Source: an uncultured Pelagibacteraceae bacterium | Lineage (GTDB): Bacteria > Pseudomonadota > Alphaproteobacteria > Pelagibacterales > Pelagibacteraceae | Assembly: GCA_902611265.1 (NCBI GenBank) | Contig: CACLYY010000004.1 | Span: 19,227 to 83,226, forward strand | Length of the DNA: 64,000 bases | Direction: 5' to 3' | Part shown: positions 52,019 through 62,577 of the stretch, in pieces | How positions within the stretch are numbered: position 1 is the stretch's first letter | Layout: each line of letters opens with the position of its first letter | Made by a program: the position numbers and the translations under genes | Notes under the pieces: model-generated | What the model was told of the DNA's origin: nothing | Databases searched by the model: none | The model's input: the letters and a program-made list of their open reading frames with translations, nothing else

Positions 52019-52789
52019 TCAAGCTGTTGCAAGCATTTTCTTTATCTCTGCAATAGCTTTTGCAGGATTTAAGCCCTTAGGACAAGCATTTGTACAATTC
52101 AAGATAGTATGACATCTATAAAGTTTAAGTTCGTCAGCAACTTTTTTAAGTCTTTCTTTTCTGTCCTCGTCTCTACTATCAATTATCCACCTGTAAGCTT
52201 GAAGTAAAACTGCAGGACCTAAATATTTTTCACCATTCCACCAATAACTTGGGCAGGATGTTGAACAGCATGCACACATTATACACTCATATAAACCATC
52301 TAATTTTGCTCTATCCTCTTTTGTCTGAATGTTTTCTTTGTCATTTATTTTTGTTGTTTTTAGCCAAGGTTCAACAGACTCGTATTGTTTATAAAGAGTG
52401 CTTAAGTCTCCAATTAAATCTTTTAAGACTTTTAAATGTGGTAATGGATAAATATCGATATCTCCATCTAATTCAGAATGAGATTTGGTACACGCTAAAC
52501 CATTCTTTCCATTCATATTCATTGCACATGACCCACATACTCCATGAGCACATGATCTTCTATATGCAATAGACGGATCAATTTCGTTTTTGATTTTATT
52601 TAAAATATCTAAAACTTTAGAAGAGCAATTATCCATATCAACTTCATAAGTATCAATTCTTGGATTTTCATTTTTAGATGGATCCCATCTATAAATATTT
52701 ACTTTTCTTATGTTTTTCGATCCTGTTTTATCTTTGTAATATTGACCTTTTTTTATTTTTGAATTTGACGGTAAATTAAACTGTACCAT
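52019..52789 (-). CDS. sdhB: Succinate dehydrogenase iron-sulfur subunit
   Basis: The 256-residue subunit carries all three clusters: [2Fe-2S] Cys in [19 protein letters not shown] and the later LACT, [4Fe-4S] in [16 protein letters not shown] and [3Fe-4S] in [17 protein letters not shown]. Passes electrons from the flavin to quinone at the inner membrane (complex II). Start overlaps the sdhA stop by 1 bp. Confidence 0.97.
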   Translation of the reverse strand: MVQFNLPSNSKIKKGQYYKDKTGSKNIRKVNIYRWDPSKNENPRIDTYEVDMDNCSSKVLDILNKIKNEIDPSIAYRRSCAHGVCGSCAMNMNGKNGLACTKSHSELDGDIDIYPLPHLKVLKDLIGDLSTLYKQYESVEPWLKTTKINDKENIQTKEDRAKLDGLYECIMCACCSTSCPSYWWNGEKYLGPAVLLQAYRWIIDSRDEDRKERLKKVADELKLYRCHTILNCTNACPKGLNPAKAIAEIKKMLATA

Positions 52790-54564
52790 TAATATACTCT
52801 TTCCTGAGGAGGAAAATATTGTACATCATTAGTTAGTGTTGATCTATGAACTGGTCTATAATTTATTTTTGTTTTAGAGCCATTGCACCATGAGAGAGTA
52901 TGTTGCATATAATTTTCATCATCTCTTTTCGGAAAGTCTTCTCTTGCATGTGCTCCTCTACTTTCTTTTCTGTGATAAGCTGAGTCCATAGTAGTAATTG
53001 CTTGTCTAATTAAGTTATCGAATTCTAAAGTTTCGACTAGATCTGTATTAAATATTAATGATTTATCTTTAACAGATAAAGATTCCATGCCCTCAAAAGG
53101 TTTTCTTATTTCATCAACACCTTCCTTTAATGTCTTTTCACTTCTAAATACAGCACATTTAGACTGCATCGTTTTTTGCATTGATAATCTAAGTTCAGAT
53201 GTAGGGTTAGAACCTTGAGAGTTTCTAAGTTTATCAAATCTATCTAGACATCTATCAGTCTCACTTTTATCGATTTCATCATGTATCATTCCTGGTTTCA
53301 CAAGTTCTGCTGCTCTTTTTGCAGCTGCTCTTCCAAAAACTACAAGATCAATTAATGAGTTTGAGCCCAATCTATTAGCACCATGAACAGATACACATGC
53401 GGCTTCTCCGATCGCCATTAAACCAGGAACAGTTTTCTCCGATCCATTAACTGTAAGAACTTCGGCCTTATAGTTTGTTGGTATTCCTCCCATGTTGTAA
53501 TGGACGGTTGGAACAACTGGTATTGGCTCCTTAGTTACATCAACGTTAGCAAATAATTTAGAAGCTTCAGAAATACCTGGTAATCTTTCTTCTATAACTT
53601 TAGGGTCTAAGTGATCTATATGAAGATGAACATGATCTTGTTCTTTTCCTATACCTCTACCCTCATTTATTTCTACCGCAATTGATCTACTTACTACGTC
53701 TCTTGATGCTAAATCTTTTGCTTTTGGTGCGTAACGCTCCATAAATCTTTCGCCTTTTGAATTTACTAAATAACCTCCTTCACCTCTAACACCTTCTGAA
53801 ATTAAAGTTCCATGGCCGTATATGCCAGTAGGGTGAAATTGTACAAATTCCATGTCTTGTAAAGGTAAACCAGCTCTTAAAACCATCGCATTACCATCTC
53901 CAGTACAAGTATGAGCAGAAGTAGCTGAGTAATATACTTTTCCATACCCTCCTGTTGCAATAATTGTAATGTGAGATCTGAATCTGTGTATGGTTCCATC
54001 GTTAAGGTTCCAAGCAATTAAACCTTTGCATGCTCCATCTTTCATTATTAAATCTAAAGCAAAGTACTCAATAAAAAATTCTGTATTGTGCTTCAGGGCT
54101 TGACCATACAAAGTGTGAAGTATCGCATGACCTGTTCTATCAGCAGCCGCACATGTTCTCTGGACTGTCTCGTTCCCATAATTTTTTGTCATACCTCCAA
54201 AAGGTCTTTGATAGATTTTTCCATCTTCTGTTCTACTAAATGGAACTCCATACTTTTCTAATTCTAGCACCGCTGCTGGTGCCTCTTTACATAAATATTC
54301 AATTGAGTCCTGGTCGCCCAACCAATCTGCGCCTTTGACTGTATCATACATGTGCCATCTCCAGTCATCCTCACCCATATTTCCTAACGCTGCAGAAATA
54401 CCTCCTTGTGCAGCAGAAGTATGACTTCTTGTGGGAAATACTTTTGACACACAGGCTGTTTTTAGACCAGCTTCACTTAGGCCAACTGCAGCTCTTAAAC
54501 CTGAGCCACCAGCACCCAAGACAACCACATCATATTCATGATCAATTATTTTGTACGAACTCAT
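52789..54564 (-). CDS. sdhA: Succinate dehydrogenase flavoprotein subunit
   Basis: The 591-residue catalytic subunit of complex II. Dinucleotide fold [21 protein letters not shown] (14-34), the covalent-flavin His H48 in [54 protein letters not shown] and [19 protein letters not shown] are present. Oxidises succinate to fumarate. Lies 2 bp after sdhD. Confidence 0.98.
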   Translation of the reverse strand: MSSYKIIDHEYDVVVLGAGGSGLRAAVGLSEAGLKTACVSKVFPTRSHTSAAQGGISAALGNMGEDDWRWHMYDTVKGADWLGDQDSIEYLCKEAPAAVLELEKYGVPFSRTEDGKIYQRPFGGMTKNYGNETVQRTCAAADRTGHAILHTLYGQALKHNTEFFIEYFALDLIMKDGACKGLIAWNLNDGTIHRFRSHITIIATGGYGKVYYSATSAHTCTGDGNAMVLRAGLPLQDMEFVQFHPTGIYGHGTLISEGVRGEGGYLVNSKGERFMERYAPKAKDLASRDVVSRSIAVEINEGRGIGKEQDHVHLHIDHLDPKVIEERLPGISEASKLFANVDVTKEPIPVVPTVHYNMGGIPTNYKAEVLTVNGSEKTVPGLMAIGEAACVSVHGANRLGSNSLIDLVVFGRAAAKRAAELVKPGMIHDEIDKSETDRCLDRFDKLRNSQGSNPTSELRLSMQKTMQSKCAVFRSEKTLKEGVDEIRKPFEGMESLSVKDKSLIFNTDLVETLEFDNLIRQAITTMDSAYHRKESRGAHAREDFPKRDDENYMQHTLSWCNGSKTKINYRPVHRSTLTNDVQYFPPQERVY

Positions 54565-54566
54565 AA

Positions 54567-54890
54567 CTATAAATTAAATACTAAGATAATTATTAATAAT
54601 GGAAATACTATAGCAAAGATATTTAAGGTTTTATTTGCGGCATTTTTGATATTTTTGTCTTCAATATAATCTTCAAAAACCTCACTTATGCTTAGTGCAG
54701 AGAAAAAATATGCAAAAATCAAAAACATGCTAAATAATAATTTGGATGGCTGTGAAGATATAAATGTCAGAACTTCATTATAGCTTTTGTCATAAATAGA
54801 AGCCAAACTCATTGCAAACCATATCATTAAAGGTATTAAAATTGCTGAACTTATTTTTAAAAACAACCATTTCTTAGTTACAGATCCCAT
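54567..54890 (-). CDS. sdhD: Succinate dehydrogenase membrane anchor subunit
   Basis: A 107-residue protein with three predicted membrane helices (about 12-32, 50-65 and 88-105). Called from position between sdhC and sdhA and from size. The N-terminal [19 protein letters not shown] fits SdhD. The usual central-helix heme His is not evident (no His in the sequence), so heme coordination may differ or be provided by SdhC alone. Confidence 0.85.
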   Translation of the reverse strand: MGSVTKKWLFLKISSAILIPLMIWFAMSLASIYDKSYNEVLTFISSQPSKLLFSMFLIFAYFFSALSISEVFEDYIEDKNIKNAANKTLNIFAIVFPLLIIILVFNL

Positions 54891-55273
54891 TAAATTATTA
54901 ACCTTCCAATAGCATAAATTGAAACTGATATAGGAAAAGAGCCAATCAAAACAATCAATCCAGATATTTTTGTAGTTTTGGGTTCAAAACCATATCCTAA
55001 GTCCATTACCAAATGCCTTATCTCACTGAGAACTTGAAATGTAAAAGACCAGATTATTCCAATACAAATAAATTTACCGAAAAAAGAAGACAAAAAAGAA
55101 CTTGTGTATTCATAATAACCCTCACCCAATAATAATGAAGCTATCCATAAACCTATTAAAGTAATAGCAAAAAAATTAATTATACCAGTTATCCGATGTG
55201 ATATTGAAACCAATGAGGAAATGTGCCAGTTATAAATCTGTATATGTGGTGATATTGGATTTTTATCTTCCAT
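54890..55273 (-). CDS. sdhC: Succinate dehydrogenase cytochrome b556 subunit
   Basis: A 127-residue membrane anchor with three helices. PISPHIQIYNWHISSLVSISHRITGIINF is the SdhC signature with quinone-site Ser and Arg; the heme-ligand His is probably in EIRHLVMDLGYGFEP. Starts inside the end of asd (11 bp overlap) and shares a base with sdhD. Confidence 0.93.
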   Translation of the reverse strand: MEDKNPISPHIQIYNWHISSLVSISHRITGIINFFAITLIGLWIASLLLGEGYYEYTSSFLSSFFGKFICIGIIWSFTFQVLSEIRHLVMDLGYGFEPKTTKISGLIVLIGSFPISVSIYAIGRLII

Positions 55274-56273
55274 AAAAATCTTTTTCTATTAAAGCTTCAG
55301 CGATTTCAACAGCATTAAGTGAAGCACCTTTTAATAAATTATCTGATACTATCCACATATTAATTGAATTAGGTAGTGAAAAGTCATCACGAATTCTTGA
55401 TACGAATGTTTCAAATTTATCTTCAGCTTCAACTGGAGTAATGTAACCACCATCTTTATGTTCATCAACTACTTTACATCCTGGAGATGATGATAAAACA
55501 GTTTTTACCTCTTCTAAGTTATGTTTCCTGTTAAATTCCACATTCACACTTATTGAGTGAGATACGAGAACAGGAATTCTTACACAAGTAGAGGTAATAC
55601 TAATTTTATTATCTAAAATTTTTTTCACTTCATCATGATTTTTTTGCTCCTCTTTTGTACTTCCGTTTTCAAGAAAGCTATCGATATGTGGTATTGCATT
55701 GAAAGCTATCTGCTTAGTAAAATTTTTAGACTGAACATTTTTGTTTTCCAATACTTCTTTTGTTTGAGATATCAGTTCATCCATGCCAGCTTTTCCCGCA
55801 CCTGATACTGATTGGTAAGTTGATGCAACTATTCTTTTGACATTATATAAATCGTGTAAAGGTTTAAGAGCTACAACTATTGGAATTACAGAACAATTAG
55901 CATTTGCTATAATATTTTTATTTTTAAATTTTGGTAATTCTTTTGAATTTACCTCAGGTACAATTAAAGGTATTTCAGGATCTTTTCTAAAAAATTTTGA
56001 ATTATCAATAACAATTGTTTTTTCGGCAGCTATTGGCGCCCATTTTTCAGCTATTGCTGATCCAGCCGCAAAAAATGCTATTTTTACTTTTGAAAAATCA
56101 AACTCCTCTAAGTTTATTACTGTATGTTCTTTCCCTAAAAAATGTATTTTTTTTCCAGCACTATTTGGGGAAGCAACTAAATAAGCTTCGGTTACAGGAA
56201 AATTTTTTTTTTCCAAAACTTCAATTAATTTTCTACCTACGTTTCCAGTTGCACCAACTATTGCTATATTCAT
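55263..56273 (-). CDS. asd: Aspartate-semialdehyde dehydrogenase
   Basis: Reduces aspartyl phosphate to aspartate semialdehyde, the branch point to lysine/DAP, threonine and methionine. The 336 residues have NADP-binding GATGNVGRKLIEVL (7-20), catalytic C127 in ANANCSVIPI, ASTYQSVSGAGKAGMDEL and the His in CVRIPVLVSHSISVNVEF region. ATG at 56273; 18 bp after dmdA. Overlap with sdhC implies it is co-transcribed with complex II, an odd pairing for an amino-acid gene. Confidence 0.95.
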   Translation of the reverse strand: MNIAIVGATGNVGRKLIEVLEKKNFPVTEAYLVASPNSAGKKIHFLGKEHTVINLEEFDFSKVKIAFFAAGSAIAEKWAPIAAEKTIVIDNSKFFRKDPEIPLIVPEVNSKELPKFKNKNIIANANCSVIPIVVALKPLHDLYNVKRIVASTYQSVSGAGKAGMDELISQTKEVLENKNVQSKNFTKQIAFNAIPHIDSFLENGSTKEEQKNHDEVKKILDNKISITSTCVRIPVLVSHSISVNVEFNRKHNLEEVKTVLSSSPGCKVVDEHKDGGYITPVEAEDKFETFVSRIRDDFSLPNSINMWIVSDNLLKGASLNAVEIAEALIEKDFYGR

Positions 56274-56291
56274 GATATTTAGAGTTTTATA

Positions 56292-57401
56292 CTAAATGAA
56301 AGGTAAATCACAAACTTTTCCATCAAAATGATTACCATTTATATTGATTTTGAAGGATTTCGACTCCTCAAAGTGAGGTTTATTTATCATTGCAATTCCA
56401 ATAACTTGGCCGAATGTTGGATTATAACATCCAGATCTTAATTCTCCAATTACTTGATTATTTTCATCAATTAAATCCATTGAACCAGTAACATTTATTT
56501 CCTTAGTATCAATTTTCACTCCCATCAATTTTTTTTTAATTCCCTCTGATTTTATTTTCTTTAATTTTTCTTTACCTAAAAAATCTACGTCACTGTCAAT
56601 ATTGATGTATTTATCAAATCCACATTCATATGGATTGTCTCCGTTGTCCATATCATTACCGTGTGAAAGTAAACCACTCTCAATACGTTCAATTAAATTT
56701 GGTCCACCTGGTTTAATATTAAATTCTTTACCAATTTCGAAAAGATGATCATATAACTTTAAACCAGACTCGTTGTGTTCCATATAAATCTCATAGCCAC
56801 CTTGTTTAGACCATCCAGATTTTGCAATGAGATGTTTATCTCCACCAAATTCAAAATAATCAAAGCCAAAAAATTTTAAATTTACAATTTTTTCTCCAAA
56901 AACTTTTTCCATTAATTGAAATGATTTTGGTCCTTGCACTGCCATTATGTCAACATCAGGTTCAGAAATTTTTACATCAAATTTGTTTCCAATCGCCAAT
57001 CCTTTGGCAAATAAAATTACATCTGAGTCAGCTAAAGATATCCACCATCTATTTTCATTTAGTCTTAAGACTACAGGATCATTTATTAAACCAGCATTAT
57101 CATCAATTATTGGGCAGTAATAACATCTTCCATCTTTAGATTTTGATAAATCTCTACATGTCATTAATTGAACTAATTTTGCAGAATCTTTACCAGAAAT
57201 TTCAACTTGTCTTTCAGCAGCAACATCCCAAATTTGAACATGCTCTTTCAAGTGATGATAAGCATCTTCCACAGAACCAAATGCTGCTGGCAACAACATA
57301 TGATTATAAATGGTGTAAGCAGTCACACCTTGTTTCTCAATTCTAGAAGTATACGGTGTTCCCCTTAGTCTTCTTGATTTGGCTATTAAAAAGTTTTTCA
57401 T
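56292..57401 (-). CDS. dmdA: Dimethylsulfoniopropionate demethylase DmdA
   Basis: A 369-residue GcvT-fold protein, the length of the characterised SAR11 enzyme. It begins [21 protein letters not shown] and contains [37 protein letters not shown], the folate-site [14 protein letters not shown] and [14 protein letters not shown]. DmdA moves a methyl from DMSP to tetrahydrofolate, giving methylmercaptopropionate. The identification against ordinary glycine-cleavage T protein rests on the 3-gene context (dmdB- and dmdC-like genes just upstream) and on sequence features I associate with SAR11 DmdA. Cytosolic. Confidence 0.93.
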   Translation of the reverse strand: MKNFLIAKSRRLRGTPYTSRIEKQGVTAYTIYNHMLLPAAFGSVEDAYHHLKEHVQIWDVAAERQVEISGKDSAKLVQLMTCRDLSKSKDGRCYYCPIIDDNAGLINDPVVLRLNENRWWISLADSDVILFAKGLAIGNKFDVKISEPDVDIMAVQGPKSFQLMEKVFGEKIVNLKFFGFDYFEFGGDKHLIAKSGWSKQGGYEIYMEHNESGLKLYDHLFEIGKEFNIKPGGPNLIERIESGLLSHGNDMDNGDNPYECGFDKYINIDSDVDFLGKEKLKKIKSEGIKKKLMGVKIDTKEINVTGSMDLIDENNQVIGELRSGCYNPTFGQVIGIAMINKPHFEESKSFKININGNHFDGKVCDLPFI

Positions 57402-57452
57402 TTATTTTTCCGCATTACTGTCATCTTATTTCAATTTTGTAAAGAAACTATA

Positions 57453-59081
57453 TTAGCTAAGCTCTTTAGCTTGTTTTCTTAATTCAAACTTTTGAATTTT
57501 ACCCGTTGATGTCTTTGGCAATGGAGCAAATACTACTTTCTTTGGAAGTTTAAACCCAGCGAGGGTTTCTCTACAAAAAGTAATAATTTCCTCCTCTGTA
57601 CTAGATTTCCCTTCTATCAACTCCACAAAGGCACATGGAGTTTCTCCCCATTTCTCATCAGGCTTTGCAACCACTGCTGCTAGAGATACTGCAGGGTGTT
57701 TTGATATTGTATTTTCGATTTCAATAGATGAAATATTTTCTCCACCAGATATAATAATATCTTTAGACCTATCCTGAATTTTTATATAACCACTTGGATG
57801 AGTTACAGCTAAATCTCCTGAATGAAACCATCCACCTTCCATAGATTTTTCTGTTGCCTCTTTATCTTTAAAATAGCCTTTCATTACAACATTACCTCTA
57901 ATCATTATTTCACCCATAGTTTTTCCGTCATGAGGTATTGGTTTCATAGTTTCTGGGTCCATGACAACAACACCCTCCGTGTTTGGATATCTTACACCTT
58001 GTCTAGCCTTGATTTCATTTTGATTGTCTTGATCTAATGCATTCCACTCTTCATTCCATGCACATTGTAAAATATGACCATAAGTTTCCGTTAAACCATA
58101 AACATGCATTACTTCAAATCCAAGTTTTTTCATTTTTTCAAAAATTATACTAGGGGGAGGAGCGCCTGCAGTTAACACGTAAACTTTTCTTTTTAATTCT
58201 TTTTGTTGATCTTTTGGTGCGTTAGCCAACATATTTAAAACAATAGGAGCGCCTCCAAAATGAGTCACTTCATATTTATCTATCAACTCAAATATTTTTT
58301 TTACATCAATGTTTCTTAAACATATGACTCTTCCATGAATCATTGACATTGTCCAAGGATAGCACCATCCATTACAATGAAACATCGGAACTGTGTATAA
58401 AAAGTTTAATTTATTAGGCATGTTCCATGCTACAGCACTTCCGGTTGCCATTAAATATGATCCTCTATGATGATAAACTACTCCTTTTGGATTACCTGTT
58501 GTTCCTGATGTATATCCTAAAGCAATTGCCTGCCACTCATCTTTAGGTAATTTCCAAATATAATCCTCATCACCTGTATTTAGAAAATCTTCATATTCCA
58601 GAGAACCTATTGCTTTAGAATCTTTTAAATTCGCATCTTTATCATCAATATCTATTATTTTAATTTCCTGCTTCACGTCTTCTAAAGCTTTTTTGATTAC
58701 ATCGTGAAATTGTCTATCTACTATTAATACTTTTGCCTCACTGTGATTTAAGATGTAGCTTATAGTCTTAGAGTCAAGTCTTGTATTAATTGCATTTATT
58801 ACTGCACCAACCATTGGAATAGAATAATGTGCCTCAAAAATTTCTGGAGTGTTAAACGCTAAAACAGATACTGTGTCACCAGTTTTAATACCAATCTTAT
58901 TTAGTGCACTGGCAAACTTCACACATCTTTTATAAACTTCGCTCCAAGTATATTTTCTACTCTCGTAAACTACAGCCTCATAATTTGGGTAAATATCTTT
59001 TGCCCTCTCTAAAAACGATAAAGGCGTTAATGGAACATAATTAGCATCATTTTTATCCAAATTTGTCTCATAATGGTTCAT
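57453..59081 (-). CDS. dmdB: Acyl-CoA synthetase, methylmercaptopropionate-CoA ligase type
   Basis: AMP-forming ligase of 542 residues. P-loop YTSGTTGNPKGVVYHHRG, FHCNGWCYPWT, the AMP motif VYGLTETYGH, hinge HSGDLAVTHPSGYIKIQDR and catalytic Lys in KTSTGKIQKFELR. In the DMSP demethylation pathway DmdB makes MMPA-CoA from methylmercaptopropionate, CoA and ATP. Other medium-chain fatty acids are possible substrates. The ATG is 1 base after the dmdC stop, so they are coupled. Confidence 0.85.
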   Translation of the reverse strand: MNHYETNLDKNDANYVPLTPLSFLERAKDIYPNYEAVVYESRKYTWSEVYKRCVKFASALNKIGIKTGDTVSVLAFNTPEIFEAHYSIPMVGAVINAINTRLDSKTISYILNHSEAKVLIVDRQFHDVIKKALEDVKQEIKIIDIDDKDANLKDSKAIGSLEYEDFLNTGDEDYIWKLPKDEWQAIALGYTSGTTGNPKGVVYHHRGSYLMATGSAVAWNMPNKLNFLYTVPMFHCNGWCYPWTMSMIHGRVICLRNIDVKKIFELIDKYEVTHFGGAPIVLNMLANAPKDQQKELKRKVYVLTAGAPPPSIIFEKMKKLGFEVMHVYGLTETYGHILQCAWNEEWNALDQDNQNEIKARQGVRYPNTEGVVVMDPETMKPIPHDGKTMGEIMIRGNVVMKGYFKDKEATEKSMEGGWFHSGDLAVTHPSGYIKIQDRSKDIIISGGENISSIEIENTISKHPAVSLAAVVAKPDEKWGETPCAFVELIEGKSSTEEEIITFCRETLAGFKLPKKVVFAPLPKTSTGKIQKFELRKQAKELS

Positions 59082-59082
59082 G

Positions 59083-60846
59083 CTAATTAAATTTATAGTT
59101 CATAATATAATTACTTCCAGTTGTAGCAGTAATATAACTACTTTCTATTCTAGGAAGTACTCTATTGAAGAAAAAGTTTGCGGTTTGAATTTTGTCCTCA
59201 TAAAAGTCTTTATTGCTGTCATATTCCTTAAAAGAAACTTCAAGCACTTTCAACCATGCATGTCCTGTAGCCACTAAACCTAAAACTTTTAAATAATCAT
59301 TACATGCTCCACTAGCATCCTCTGGAGAATTTTTGATTTTTTCTTTCATCCAATCAGTAAATTTGGATAAAATATCTAAATGATAATTAAGTTGTTTTAT
59401 AAATGGCTCTGCTTTTTTGTCTGTGATGTTAATCTCGTCTTTAACTAGGTTTAAATAATTTTCAATAACATCGCCATTTTTATTAATTAGCTTTCTAAAA
59501 ACTAAGTCAGCCGCCTGAACTGAATTTGTTCCCTCATAAATTGGTGTAATCCTATTATCTCGATAGAATTGTTCAATACCTTGATCTTTTGTAAATCCAT
59601 ACCCTCCATGAATTTGCATTGCTTCACTGGTTATCTCCATTGCATTGTCTGTGAAAAGTGATTTAACAACTGGTGTCATTAATGAAACGAGATCTGAAGC
59701 CTCTTGTTTTATTTTTTCATCAGAATGATTCAAACTTACTTCAATTTGCTGAGACAGCCAGAAACTCAAGGCTCTTTGTCCTTCTATCATAGATTTCATG
59801 CTTAAAAGTGATCTTCTTATATCAACATGATCAATAATAAAATCTGCCCCATTATTTGATTTAGAATTAAATGCCTTCCCCTGTTTTCTTTCTTTAGCAT
59901 AAGTAAGAGAATTTTGGTATGCAATTTCTGAAATTCCAAGTCCCTGAATCCCAACAATTATTCGTTCTAAATTCATCATTGTAAACATAGAGTTTAGACC
60001 TTTATTTTTAGGTCCAATCATATATCCAACAGCATCATCAAAATTTAAAACACATGTTGCAGATCCTTTAATTCCCATTTTATTTTCAATAGAGCCTGTT
60101 GAAACACCATTTCTTGGTCCAACAGTTCCATCTTTATTTAAAACGAATTTGGGAACTAAAAATAAGCTAATTCCTTTAGTCCCTGCCGGAGAGTCTGTTG
60201 ATCGAGCTAACACTAAATGAATAATATTTTCTGTTAAATCTTGATCACCTGAGGTTATGAAAATTTTTTGTCCACTTATCTTGTATGTTCCATCTTTTTG
60301 ATCTACAGCTTTAGTTTTTAACAAACCTAAATCTGTTCCACATACTGGTTCTGTAAGACACATTGTACCACTCCATTTCCCCTCTACCATTTTAGGTAAA
60401 TAAGTATTCTTTATTTCTTCATCTGCATGTCTTAGTAAACAATTATATGCTCCAATTGTTAGTTCACTATAAAGTTTAAATGACAAGCTTGCTGATGAAA
60501 GCATTTCATCAAAAAATGTACTGACTGTTTTTGGCATTCCTTGTCCACCGTATTTTGGATCACAAGATAAAGAAATCCATCCATCTTCTATAAATTTTTG
60601 GTAAGCCTCTTTGTATCCTGGGGGTGTTCTTACAACCCCATTTTCAAGAACTGCAGGTGTTTCATCTCCACTTTTTGCAAGGGGTAAAATTAAGTTTTGA
60701 GTTATTTTAGCTGCTTCATCCAAAATATCTTTTACTAATTCTGAGTTAACTTCCTTGTATTTTTCAATCTCATTATATTTTTTATTGTTTCTCAATTTAT
60801 CAAAGAGAAACATCATATCTTCTACAGGTGCATTATAAGTTGGCAT
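59083..60846 (-). CDS. dmdC: Acyl-CoA dehydrogenase, methylmercaptopropionyl-CoA dehydrogenase type
   Basis: FAD acyl-CoA dehydrogenase of 587 residues, of the long (about 590) DmdC/FadE-like type. MCLTEPVCGTDLGLLKTKA (flavin contacts), KIFITSGDQDLTENIIHLVLAR, IHGGYGFTKDQGIEQFYRD and catalytic Glu in PIYEGTNSVQAADLV. In the pathway it makes methylthioacryloyl-CoA, then DmdD or another hydratase releases methanethiol. No dmdD-like gene (enoyl-CoA hydratase) is in the window. Follows leuB by 26 bp. Confidence 0.86.
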   Translation of the reverse strand: MPTYNAPVEDMMFLFDKLRNNKKYNEIEKYKEVNSELVKDILDEAAKITQNLILPLAKSGDETPAVLENGVVRTPPGYKEAYQKFIEDGWISLSCDPKYGGQGMPKTVSTFFDEMLSSASLSFKLYSELTIGAYNCLLRHADEEIKNTYLPKMVEGKWSGTMCLTEPVCGTDLGLLKTKAVDQKDGTYKISGQKIFITSGDQDLTENIIHLVLARSTDSPAGTKGISLFLVPKFVLNKDGTVGPRNGVSTGSIENKMGIKGSATCVLNFDDAVGYMIGPKNKGLNSMFTMMNLERIIVGIQGLGISEIAYQNSLTYAKERKQGKAFNSKSNNGADFIIDHVDIRRSLLSMKSMIEGQRALSFWLSQQIEVSLNHSDEKIKQEASDLVSLMTPVVKSLFTDNAMEITSEAMQIHGGYGFTKDQGIEQFYRDNRITPIYEGTNSVQAADLVFRKLINKNGDVIENYLNLVKDEINITDKKAEPFIKQLNYHLDILSKFTDWMKEKIKNSPEDASGACNDYLKVLGLVATGHAWLKVLEVSFKEYDSNKDFYEDKIQTANFFFNRVLPRIESSYITATTGSNYIMNYKFN

Positions 60847-60872
60847 AAGTATACTTTAGAATAAATGTTAAA

Positions 60873-61979
60873 TTATTGCAATTTTGAAATTATCGCATCA
60901 CCCATTACTGATGTAGATACCTCTTTCATTCCTTTGGAAATAATATCTTTAGTTCTAAGACCTTCGTCTAGAACATCTTGAACAGCTTTTTCCAAACTAT
61001 CTGCTTCTTTATCAAGGTCTAAGGAATATCTCAAAGCCATAGCAAAGCTTAAAATTGTAGCAATTGGGTTCGCTATACCTTGTCCAGCTATGTCCGGTGC
61101 AGATCCATGAACTGGCTCATATAGTGATCGCATATTACCATTTTTATCTTTTGCTCCTAAAGAAGCTGAAGGTAAAAGTCCTAGAGAACCAGTAAGCATT
61201 GCTGCTTCATCAGATAACATATCACCAAAAAGGTTATCTGTAACAATCACGTCAAATTGTTTTGGATTTCTTACTAATTGCATTGCACAATTGTCAGCAA
61301 GCATATGCTTTAATTCAACATCGCTATATTCTTTTTCATGAATTGATTGAACTTCTTCTTTCCATAATTGGCCAGCTTCCATTACATTTGATTTTTCACA
61401 AGAAGTAACTTTATTATTTCTTTTTCTTGCTAAATCAAATGCAACTCTAGCTACTCTCTGAATTTCACTTGAGGTGTAAACATGTGTATTTATTCCTTTT
61501 CTTTCTCCATTATCTATAGGCTTAATTCCTCTCGGTTCACCGAAATATATTCCTCCAGTTAGTTCTCTTACGAAAAGTAAGTCTAAATCAGAAACAAGCT
61601 CGGGTTTTAAACTTGATGCATCAACAAGTTGTTTAAAACATATTGCAGGTCTAAGATTTGCAAATAACTTTAATTCTTTTCTTAATTTTAAAAGTGCTCT
61701 CTCTGGTTTTTTAGAAAAGTCAAGATTATCCCACTTCGGTCCACCTACTGCACCTAAAATAACTGCTGCACTTTCCTGTGCTTTATAAAAAGCCTCGTCA
61801 GTTATTGGTGAACCATGCTTATCATAAGCAGCTCCACCAACTAGGTCTTTGTCTATTTCAAAATCTAAAGATTTTTTTGAGTTGAACCATTCAATTATCT
61901 TTTCAACCTCGGCCATAACTTCCGGACCAATGCCATCACCAGGCAATAGTAGTATTTTTCTCTTTTTAATTTTAATCAC
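60873..61979 (-). CDS. leuB: 3-isopropylmalate dehydrogenase
   Basis: Oxidative decarboxylation of 3-isopropylmalate in leucine synthesis. The 368 residues have [42 protein letters not shown] and the metal/substrate motif [27 protein letters not shown]. The start is GTG at 61979; the next ATG in frame (codon 21) would remove the conserved GDGIGPE, so GTG is right. Overlaps leuD by 8 bp. Confidence 0.96.
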   Translation of the reverse strand: MIKIKKRKILLLPGDGIGPEVMAEVEKIIEWFNSKKSLDFEIDKDLVGGAAYDKHGSPITDEAFYKAQESAAVILGAVGGPKWDNLDFSKKPERALLKLRKELKLFANLRPAICFKQLVDASSLKPELVSDLDLLFVRELTGGIYFGEPRGIKPIDNGERKGINTHVYTSSEIQRVARVAFDLARKRNNKVTSCEKSNVMEAGQLWKEEVQSIHEKEYSDVELKHMLADNCAMQLVRNPKQFDVIVTDNLFGDMLSDEAAMLTGSLGLLPSASLGAKDKNGNMRSLYEPVHGSAPDIAGQGIANPIATILSFAMALRYSLDLDKEADSLEKAVQDVLDEGLRTKDIISKGMKEVSTSVMGDAIISKLQ

Positions 61980-62577
61980 TAAAAATCCAAGGCTTTGATG
62001 TTTTTATTTTATTTTCGTAGGAAATTATTTTGTCTGACTTTTCTAATGATAATGCAATATCATCAAGTCCTTCTATCAAACATTTTTTCTTAAATTGATC
62101 TATTTCAAATTTGATCTCTTTATTTCCAAAATTTATTGTTTGTTCAGGCAAATTTACAGAAATTTCCTCTTTTCTTTTTGAATATTCTGAGATCTCTTTA
62201 ATTTGGTCTTCTGAAATTGTAATCGGCAAGATACCATTTTTAAAACAGTTATTGTAAAATATGTCTGCATAACTTGAACTTATCACACAAGTAATTCCAA
62301 AATCTAACAAAGCCCAAGGTGCGTGTTCTCTTGAAGATCCGCATCCAAAATTTTTTCCTGCTATTAAAATTTTTGAATTATCGTAAGGACTATTATTTAA
62401 AATAAAATCATTAATTTCTTTTCCACTTTGGTCATATCTCATTTCAAAGAATAAGTTTTTTCCTAATCCTGTTCTTTTAATAGTTTTTAAAAACTGTTTG
62501 GGAATTATCATATCTGTATCTATGTTTACGATAGGAAGATAAGCAGGAATACTTTTGATTGAACTAAATTTTTTCAT
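61972..62577 (-). CDS. leuD: 3-isopropylmalate dehydratase small subunit
   Basis: The 201 residues contain [16 protein letters not shown] and the swivel-domain motif [18 protein letters not shown], then [21 protein letters not shown]. With LeuC it isomerises 2- to 3-isopropylmalate. Start is the base before the leuC stop codon (no gap), so the stoichiometry is probably set by coupling. Confidence 0.96.
   Translation of the reverse strand: MKKFSSIKSIPAYLPIVNIDTDMIIPKQFLKTIKRTGLGKNLFFEMRYDQSGKEINDFILNNSPYDNSKILIAGKNFGCGSSREHAPWALLDFGITCVISSSYADIFYNNCFKNGILPITISEDQIKEISEYSKRKEEISVNLPEQTINFGNKEIKFEIDQFKKKCLIEGLDDIALSLEKSDKIISYENKIKTSKPWIFSD

Noticed and set aside
52249-52572. 107-codon frame opposite sdhB
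   Set aside because: His/Leu-rich antisense translation of the cysteine-rich iron-sulfur gene.
56292-57401. Glycine-cleavage T protein (gcvT)
   Set aside because: Fold is GcvT-like, but no gcvH/gcvP is near, and the sequence start, length and dmdB/dmdC neighbours fit DmdA.
57402-57452. Regulatory RNA before dmdA
   Set aside because: 51 bp, no stable stem; TTTACA is a possible -35 but the -10 is poor.
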